Source: Diplonema papillatum (taxonomy: Eukaryota > Euglenozoa > Diplonemea > Diplonemida > Diplonemidae). Taken from it: a DNA stretch of 64,000 nucleotides. The position numbers were made by a program, and so were the translations under genes. The stretch spans positions 62,001 to 126,000 of the forward strand of contig JAPJBO010000383.1 of assembly GCA_030068145.1 (NCBI GenBank), given 5' to 3'. Of the stretch, positions 57,946-64,000 are shown piece by piece (positions within the stretch are counted from its first letter, which is position 1; each line of letters begins with the position of its first letter). Under the pieces are notes generated by a model. It saw only the letters and a list, made by a program, of their open reading frames with translations, was not told where the DNA came from and made no database searches.

Positions 57946-58016
57946 ATGCGGGTGGCAGAGTGACCGGGTGTCGGCCTTCAGGCCGGTAGGCCTGGGTTCG
58001 AACCCCGCCCATGACA
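57946..58016 (+). repeat. tRNA-derived (SINE-like) Pol III promoter sequence
   Basis: An A-box-like TGGCAGAGTGA (57953-57963) and a perfect B box GGTTCGAACCC (57995-58005) at tRNA-like spacing. A tight GGCC hairpin replaces the anticodon arm, and the acceptor halves pair poorly. It therefore looks like a tRNA-derived SINE head or tRNA pseudogene, not a working tRNA. It lies in intron 2 of the LRR/RRM-like gene. Confidence 0.65.
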
Positions 58017-58189
58017 TTTTCCCGGTTGAAGATAGTTTTCGAGGTTTGTTGCGTTTCGGGGTCTAATGTGCCCGAAAGTTGCGTTTTTTGCGGAGTTTCT
58101 CAGTTTCTCGCGGTATTTGGCTTACCCCGGGTGAGTCGGGGGGGGTCCGGGGGGGCCTCCCCCCCGGGTACTGGCGCCGAACTTGCCAC

Positions 58190-58665
58190 CAGAACCCGAA
58201 CTTTCTTCGCCCGAACTTAGCTTCGCCCGAACTTTGCTTCCCCCAGAGCTTTGTTTCGCCCGAACTTACCCGAACTTTGCTTCGCCCTAACTTTGCTTCA
58301 CCCGAACTTAGCTTCGCCCGAACTTTGTTTCGCCCGATCTTAGCTTCACCAGAACTTTGCTTCGCCCGAACTTTGCTTCACGAGAACTTTGCTTCACCAG
58401 AACTTTGCTTCGCCCGAACTTAGCTTCGCCCGAACTTTGCTCCGCCCGAACTTTGTTTCGCCCGAACTTAGCTTCACCAGAACTTTGCTTCACCCGAACT
58501 TAGCTTCGCCCGAACTTTGCTTCACCAGAACTTTGCTCACCCGAACTTAGCTTCGCCCGAACTTTGTTTCGCCCGAACTTTGTTTCGCCCGAACTTAGCT
58601 TCACCAGAACTTTGCTCACCAGAACTTAGCATTGCCCGAACTTGGCTTCGCCCGAACTTTGCTGT
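58190..58665 (+). repeat. 16-bp minisatellite
   Basis: About 30 copies of GCTTCGCCCGAACTTT with variants (TTA for TTT; ACCAGAAC for GCCCGAAC). The intron upstream (58128-58176) has G and C runs. Confidence 0.95.
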
Positions 58666-58737
58666 TCCCCAAACTGTAACTGCTGCCTCCAGTCTCGCCA
58701 CGGGCCGGCCTTATCCGAGCGCACGTACTTTATACCA

Positions 58738-58867
58738 GGTAAGCACCTGCTTTGTAGAAAATGATTGAGGAGGCTAGTTGCGAAAGATCAAAAGGAGGAA
58801 AATGTGCTGTAGCCCACACGAAACACAGGTGAATCTGGGTCCAGTGGCGGGCGTCAGCGTCAACAAA
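58738..58867 (+). repeat. Dispersed repeat family A copy
   Basis: GGTAAGCACCTGCTTTGTAG, TTGCGAAAGATCAAAAGGAG, GTAGCCCACACGAAACACAG and GGCGGGCGTCAGCGTCAACA. It is the second family A copy in the same intron. Confidence 0.9.
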
Positions 58868-59068
58868 GTTTGCGGTCAACGAAAACTCTAGTTTCCCTCT
58901 CTACTTTCTCTCCTGCTCTCGCGGTGTGTACGGCTTTTGAGGTTTGCTGGGGAGACAAGCTCCAACTAGTTGGGGACCACTCAGGGCGAAGAAGGGCTCC
59001 GTTGAACGTGAACGAAAAACGGTTTGGTAACGAGGGAGAAAAGGCACCACCAAAAGCACCCACACCAG

Positions 59069-59628
59069 GTGAAGAAGCTGTGCGAAGCGACCGTCACGTT
59101 CGGCTCCGGCGTGCACGCCGCCGAGCGCGCCCGCCGGTCTCTCTCCGGGGTGGCCCTGCGTCCGGAGCTCCCGCCGCTGAAGGTGCGCTCGATGCCCGAC
59201 TGCCAGCCGCTGGTCCTCAACCTGCTGCCGAACCTCGCAGAGCTTGATGGCAAGCCGCTCAAGAACCTCGGCCTCGGCGGCTCCGGCGTGCCGAAGGCCG
59301 CGTCGCAGCTGGGCAATCGGAGCGGGGTGACCGACAACGACGACGGGAGCCTGTACACGATGCTCGCAGAGCTGTCGGGCGTGTCCACTGTAGGATCGTC
59401 CGCGCTCGACGTCTCGACGCAGGCGGCCCTGCAGAACCTGTCGGGGAGGGGCGCAGACCGCAGGCTGCAGTTCGGCGGCGCGGCCTACGCGGTGCCGGGC
59501 AAGGCGTCGCACACCCTCCGCAAGATCGAGGAGGCGGAGAAGTCCCGGCAGGAGAAGGACCGGAAGCTCCGCGCCTTCGGCTTGCAGCCGTCGCAACAGG
59601 GGCGCATCGTCACCGACGTGGCGGACAG
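59069..59628 (+). CDS. LRR/RRM-like protein, exon 3
   Basis: The acceptor is CACACCAG at 59068. Encodes residues 933-1118 plus two bases of codon 1119. It starts VKKLCEATVTFGSG. The LVLNLLPNLAELDGKPLKN segment (about 985-1003) looks like an LRR cap (LP-x-L-x-x-LDG), so the leucine-rich unit may close here, after the RRM-like insertion. A charged helix, KIEEAEKSRQEKDRKLRAF, lies near the end. The exon ends GCGGACAG before GTCTGC at 59629. Confidence 0.75.
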
Positions 59629-59639
59629 GTCTGCTTTTT

Positions 59640-59870
59640 TCGTAGTAACAATGCATTGTAAACACGAAAGCGAACGCCGGCGGCGTGTTTGGGAGAAGAT
59701 TAGCGTAACGAGCAAATATATTCACTCGCTATCATCCACTAGCAGGCTAATCCTCCCCCGGCGCGCGCAAACAAACACACGCCTATTCCTTTTTCGTCAT
59801 CACAATTGTAGACTCGAAAGAGAACACTGGCAGCGTGTTTTGGGAGGAGATCAGCATATTTACTCACTGA
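59640..59870 (+). repeat. Dispersed repeat family C, two copies, starting 10 bases after a donor site
   Basis: Copy one (59640-59770) carries GCATTGTAAACACGAAAGCG, CACTAGCAGGCTAATCC and GCGCGCAAACAAACACACG. A partial copy (59800-59870) has CACAATTGTAGACTCGAAAG and GGCAGCGTGTTTTGGGAGGA. Confidence 0.85.
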
Positions 59871-60194
59871 CATGGCGCAATCACCGCCGAAGAACTGAAA
59901 AAGAAGCTTCCGTAGTGCGCCAGTCGAGAACTTCAAACCTCGGCTTATTCGGACCAGCCGCCTTGTGGCCCTCGTTGCACTCGTGTTATTACGATTGAAG
60001 AAAGAGTACAACGGCAAACGAAGCCCAACAAGCCTCGATTTCGAGATTCGCGGTTCAGTGAAGCTGCCTGATTGCAACTACTTTCCGATACAAAATAGAT
60101 GCTCGGTTTTGGACGCATTAGCCATGCTTAGATATACGATAATGTAGACACAGAGGCTAAGTGCATCTGCAGCCTGTCACGAAAAGCCTTTATA

Positions 60195-60422
60195 CCTACC
60201 CCCCCCCCGTGTCGCCTACTACCTAAAGGCACCTTTTCCTAAAAGGCGACACTAACACGGGAAGCCATTGGTGAGGATGAGACATTCTTCATGCAAATAC
60301 AGGGAACCCTATTGAGAACCGTCTTCCCGTGTTAGTGTCGCCTCGCGTTTTCGGGCAAAAAGGCGAAACTGACAAGGACTAAACGGAGGCGACACTAACA
60401 CGGGGGGGGGGGGGGGTAGGTA
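60195..60422. repeat. Alternating hairpin array with C-run and G-run ends
   Basis: GTGTTAGTGTCGCC occurs four times in alternating orientation: about 60209 (shortened to GTGTCGCC), 60243 (reverse), 60328 (forward) and 60388 (reverse). The inner pair extends to perfect 20-base arms. Outer ends are CCTACC plus a C-run, and a G-run plus GTAGG. It resembles a small TIR element (MITE) inside intron 3 of the LRR/RRM-like gene. Confidence 0.85.
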
Positions 60423-60482
60423 GGAGAATACCCGTTTTAGCATCTCTTTTCGGCTGTACCCAGCGAGACACACTACGCGCAG

Positions 60483-61340
60483 GAAAATCACAAGGAGACG
60501 GAGCGCGAGCCTGCCGGTGCGCAGCGCCGGCCTGCCGGGAAGCGCGAAGCGATCGTTTTCGTCGGTTTCGGGCGACGCGGACGCGGGGAAGCCGGCGCGG
60601 AACGCGGGGAAGGCGGGCACCAAGCCCGGCGGCAGGCTGGGCGACAAGCAGCCGGCGGCGGGTCTCGCCGCGAAGAAGGCGGCGCGCAGGCCGCTGTCGA
60701 CGGGCGCGAAGCCGAGGCAGGCGGACAGGGCCGCGCCCGCGGGAGGCGAAGCGGACGAGAGCAGGGACCCGCACGACGCGGAGCTCGCGGGGATCCCGGC
60801 CGACAGCGAGTGCAGCAGCAGCGTCAACAACTATGCCCACGTCAACAGCCGCACTGTCGAACGCGGAAAGCCAACCAACGACGACAACAACGACAACGGC
60901 ACCAACAACACCATCGAGAGCCGGCGAGGATCTGCCGGGAGCGACGTGCCGAGCTTCTACCACCCGGGAGCGGTGCACGGGATGTCGTTCGGGTCTGTCG
61001 ATGATTCGTTGGTTGTGGCGCCGGCCGACGGCAGCCGACCGTACACCGTGGGCAGGGGAGATGCGGGTGGGCAGCCCCCGTCGTCCGGGTACCGGGCGCG
61101 GCCGGTGCAGCCGACGCCGGTGCTGCACGCGTCGTTCGGGCGGTCGCACAGCACGCCGGCGGCGGCCGCGGCGCGCCGGTACCCGTCGTCCTTCGGCGGC
61201 GGGTCGCGGACGCCTCCCGGCTGCGGCGGCAGCCACGCGGAGCAGGGCGAGCTACGCAGCGCGCTCCGCCGCATCAGCTCGGTCGCGTCGCACTACGAAC
61301 GGAAGGGCGTCTCCTTCTACGACGGGGAGACCCCGCGCGA
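60483..61340 (+). CDS. LRR/RRM-like protein, exon 4 (disordered)
   Basis: The acceptor ACGCGCAG ends at 60482; an alternative in-phase acceptor at 60474 adds three codons. Encodes residues 1120-1404 plus two bases. Basic Ser/Ala/Gly-rich start (RRRSASLPVRSAGLPG), an Asn-rich stretch (NDDNNDNGTNNT), then a Ser/Pro/Gly-rich tail and ALRRISSVASHYERKGVSFY. No domain recognised. The exon ends CCCGCGCGA before a strong donor, GTATGT, at 61341. Confidence 0.72.
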
Positions 61341-61362
61341 GTATGTCGTTCCACTAATCATT

Positions 61363-61610
61363 TTTGTATAAGCACCTGCTTTGTAGTTGTGAATCTCAAA
61401 GGCCGCTCGAGAGAACTAGGACTCCGAATCCGGATCTGACTGTGAACTATGTCACAAGCTACCAGCAGCAGTTGCACGACGGAAACGCGCCAAGAGTGAC
61501 CCATCCGGTGTCACGTAGCGAAAGGCAGGCATAGTGTGGTACTCATCGGCATGCCGGTGACTCCCCACTATCGCAACAGTATTCCAATCTCAAAGGCGGA
61601 AATATGTAAC
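61363..61610 (+). repeat. Dispersed repeat family A, interrupted copy, starts 22 bases after a donor site
   Basis: TTTTTGTATAAGCACCTGCT at 61360-61379; after unrelated sequence the internal part (GTGGTACTCATCGGCATGCC, CCACTATCGCAACAGTATTC, CTCAAAGGCGGAAATATG) resumes at 61536. Confidence 0.8.
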
Positions 61611-61999
61611 CACAGTCCGAATTCACAAAGTTGTTGACGGATGTTCTTGGGACCTCACCACACTCTCGTATCGTTCTTGAGTATTCCCGCAGTTCGCTTT
61701 TTACAAGTAGAGGCATAACAATTTCCACTCCGCAGAAGCGAGCTCAGCGACTTTTTGCACGGGCCGCATTTGTTCAGCCTCGAAGCAGACTTGGAAACGG
61801 CTGCGTCGGAACAAGCTGGCATCGGTATGCTTTCAATGTTCTTGGTACGCCTCAACGGGGGAAGCGCGTCCATCCCCTCCTATATTGACCGTGACCCAGC
61901 ACGCATAGGTTAGCATGCACAAGATCTGCAACAATGGTCTGCGTTACCGTGAAAAAGGAATGCGGGAAAGTGGTGGAAGACAGTTGTAAATCAGGTGGG

Positions 62000-62310
62000 A
62001 CACAATCAAGACAGCACGTAGGCAGCCAGTCTTTTTTACAGAAGCGCAAGCTCGGAAGGAAATGCTCGACAAAAGCTGCCAGACAAAGAACTGAAGGGAT
62101 CCCGAGTGCTGTAACTACCGTGCGTGAACCACGTGTGGCTGGTCTACCCCTACACGACATGACACACAAACACAACAGGTCAAAAGTCTTGGGTGAGAAA
62201 ACAACACATGGTAGTGTAAGCGAAGAACAAATCAGAGTGTGGTTGGGTTGTATTTGCACTTCCACCTCTATATTTTCTCCCTTCCATTCGGAGTCAAAGT
62301 AGCTACGTCG
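62000..62310 (-). repeat. Dispersed repeat family G, inverted copy
   Basis: Reverse complement of the family: GAACCACGTGTGGC, ACACAACAGGTCAAAAGTC, CACATGGTAGTGTAAGCGAA and GTAGCTACGTCGAGTATTTC. The interval 61611-61999 shows nothing recognisable. Confidence 0.8.
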
Positions 62311-62579
62311 AGTATTTCTGTTTCTTGTCTTGGCTCGCACGCTGTCTCTCACTGCCTGCTCTGTTAGTCTACGACTTTTGATGCAGTGGCACATCTTCGG
62401 AGGCACCACGGAACAAGCACGTACAGCCAGGTTCCTAGCACGAAACCACACATCACTCGAGGCGCTGAGGGGCTGCGGGGTAAGAAGTCACATCGCTGGA
62501 GGCACTACGGGGTAAGCAGAGAACCAAGCTCCTATATATATCGCTCGAGGCCCGCCAATCGAATGAATACCCCCCGCAG

Positions 62580-62655
62580 AGCGAGATACGACAGCGAAGA
62601 CGTCGACGCCTCGGCCCCGCCCGCCTACATATCCCCACTCGCACTCGCCGCGTAA
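62580..62655 (+). CDS. LRR/RRM-like protein, exon 5 (last exon)
   Basis: The acceptor is ACCCCCCGCAG at 62579. It completes codon 1405 (GA+A, Glu) and encodes 24 further residues, ARYDSEDVDASAPPAYISP..., ending TAA at 62653. Phase fits exon 4. A GTAAAG overlapping the stop could act as a donor instead, so the protein might extend further right; no in-phase continuation was found. Confidence 0.55.
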
Positions 62656-62816
62656 AGCGTCCGATCCTCTCGAGGCGGAAAACGAAGGTATGCCACCGCA
62701 ATCTTGCTGTCGTCTGGCAAGCGAGGACCTAGAGAGAGGAGTCTCGAGCGACAAGCCCTGAGTGTATCGAATTTTGCGTTCTTCTATGTCGCTCGCTCTC
62801 TGAGTAGTGAATGCGA
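62656..62816. other. 3' flank of the LRR/RRM-like gene
   Basis: No feature recognised. A GAGAGAGGAG word near 62733 is not followed by a gene. Confidence 0.4.
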
Positions 62817-62945
62817 CGAATTCGGGGTAAGCCCTGATAGTTAGGCTCACGGTTAAACGAGGCTAGCCCACAGGGTTCTTGTTCCCGCACCTCCTTTTCG
62901 AGAACAAATACATGCAGTCTAAGACTATTCTATCTATTTCTCTCT
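62817..62945 (+). repeat. Solo terminal-repeat-like copy of the RT2 end
   Basis: GGGGTAAGCCCTGATAGTTA, TCACGGTTAAACGAGGCTAG and a TTTCTCTCTTT end match, in order, the RT2 flanking repeat at 28470-28570. No RT sequence is attached. A shorter scrap (AACTACTTTCCGATACAAAA) is at 60076. Confidence 0.7.
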
Positions 62946-63062
62946 TTATTCCGTCCGCGGGATATTAAATCGTGGTGCAAACCGGGTTAACGCACACAGG
63001 GTTCACGACGAGCACACCACGACGTTCGCCGCATGTGTCAGCACGGGCTACGCCGGGCACAG

Positions 63063-63187
63063 GTAAAGACACAACACCACGCACACTTCGCCGGGGGGAG
63101 CCACCCCCGTCGCCTTTGGTATCGGACGCCATCCAGTCGCTGTACGAGCAGCTGCAGGCCCTCCACAACGAGTTGTCTTCTGACGAG
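63063..63187 (+). other. Possible exon of an unidentified gene
   Basis: Between CCGGGCACAG (acceptor at 63062) and GACGAG before GTGAGC (donor at 63188), an open stretch encodes an Arg/Pro-rich part and a coiled-coil-like SDAIQSLYEQLQALHNELSS. Its entry phase (needs one preceding base) does not match exon 4 or 5 of the upstream gene, so it probably belongs to another transcript. Confidence 0.3.
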
Positions 63188-63544
63188 GTGAGCGCAAACG
63201 CAGCTTCCCCGCAAGTATGTTTCTCGGCAAGTAGCCTGTTCGTCTTTTGTTGTCCTCTGTACTCTGAGATCCAGTTCTTGGAGATTAATGCATCGAATAC
63301 CTGGTACCAGCGTGCGTGTGCACAAGATTTATACCACCGTCCAAACTTTACCCCTCGCTTGCCCAACCAAGTGAATATGTCGATTCATCGTGCGAATGCT
63401 GAGCGCGCAACGAAGCACTAGGTGTTGGGCACCGGCTTCCAAAGGAATCGAAATAACCAATGGGCTCTCTCACCATTCGGCGGCTATCTCGGGGGGGGTT
63501 ACCCTGTCGTAAGTGCAACCCATTTAGTTTTTACCCAAGCAAGT

Positions 63545-63690
63545 GAAATGTCAGAGGAGGTGAGAAGCTCGTCGCCGCAAACCGTGGCGTTTCACTTGCG
63601 TCCTGAGCCCAGATTTGCGTAAAAACGATCAGGCATTAGTTTTGTATCAGCCAGTCAGGTTGTGCGAGTGACGAGCTCATTTTCTCCCGT
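63545..63690 (+). repeat. Dispersed repeat family E copy 3
   Basis: GTGAAATGTCAGAGGAGGTG, AGAAGCTCGTCGCCGC and TGTGCGAGTGACGAGCTCAT. Downstream, AAAGGTCACCCGGAGACTTG (63853) repeats AATGGTCACCCGGAGACTTC at 54649. The last bases (63700-64000) have no supported gene. Confidence 0.7.
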
Positions 63691-64000
63691 TCATTGCGTT
63701 TAATGAGATAAGATTGTCAACGAGTGAAGCGCACAAAGCATTCTCAGCACAAGAATTACCGAACCGCCAACGATCAACAAAGGTTCACACCGATTCTCGT
63801 ACCTCGTGGAACCACCACCCTCAAGAACACGCAGAGCACAAAGGATATCCAAAGGTCACCCGGAGACTTGAAACCCCTGGAGTTTCAAAGCGAATGCTGT
63901 CCCCCCCGGCGAAGGGTTCGCTGTAAAAAAATTAACCCCCGCAGTCGTTCCTGCGAATGCTGTCGCCGGCGAAGGGTACGTCGCCGCGGAGCCAGGCGCC

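Noticed and set aside
57946..58016. Functional tRNA gene
   Set aside because: The acceptor halves do not pair properly and there is no normal anticodon loop despite good A and B boxes.
58190..58665. CRISPR-like array
   Set aside because: The units are contiguous 16-mers without unique spacers in a eukaryotic intron; it is a minisatellite.
62972..63421. 149-codon frame as a complete gene
   Set aside because: It starts at GTG, not ATG, and only its middle looks coding; kept as a possible single exon.

Overview
The window is nuclear DNA of a eukaryotic microbe, probably an alga or other protist. It has spliced genes with GT-AG introns, GC-rich exons in AT-richer surroundings, long microsatellites, many dispersed repeats, and decayed retrotransposons and DNA transposons. 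There are no operons, Shine-Dalgarno sites or prokaryotic gene spacing. I cannot name the lineage. All eight recognisable host genes lie on the + strand, an arrangement known from dinoflagellates and their relatives but also possible by chance.

Layout. 1-2583: 3' part of a gene encoding seven tandem Sld2/RecQL4-N-terminus-like motifs, followed by a 239-bp tandem satellite. 3.3-12.9 kb: gene-poor, with dispersed repeat families, an (AAG)n tract and two small tandem arrays. 12948-14387: GST-like protein whose 3' end is tandemly repeated downstream. 16-18.5 kb: repeats and a 988-bp terminal-inverted-repeat element. 19456-29418: a CDK-like kinase in two exons split by a roughly 9-kb intron that holds duplicated exon fragments and three reverse-transcriptase elements. 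31673-37325: a three-exon gene for a lipid-transfer-type protein with two SMP modules and C2 domains. 38.5-40.4 kb: LINE remnants. 40487-41728: secreted GH27 alpha-galactosidase. 44241-44858: small SPRY-like protein. 46.0-50.1 kb: an organellar/bacterial-type methionyl-tRNA synthetase gene, preceded by a segmental duplicate of its 5' end and followed by fragments of its 3' end. 50922-62655: a five-exon gene for a protein with leucine-rich repeats and an RRM-like segment; its introns carry a TA-flanked TIR element, a tRNA-like Pol III promoter, minisatellites and hairpin arrays. 62.7-64 kb: repeats and one possible exon of another gene.

The genes do not form an obvious pathway. What unites the window is genome dynamics. 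Four separate genes have their own 3' ends duplicated in tandem just downstream. Dispersed repeat families begin within about 10-35 bases of several 5' splice sites. Retroelements share a (CT)n-CGG boundary module. The most distinctive proteins are the Sld2-motif array and the double-SMP protein.

Splice junctions were inferred from reading-frame continuity and family alignment from memory of motifs; no transcript data or database search was available.
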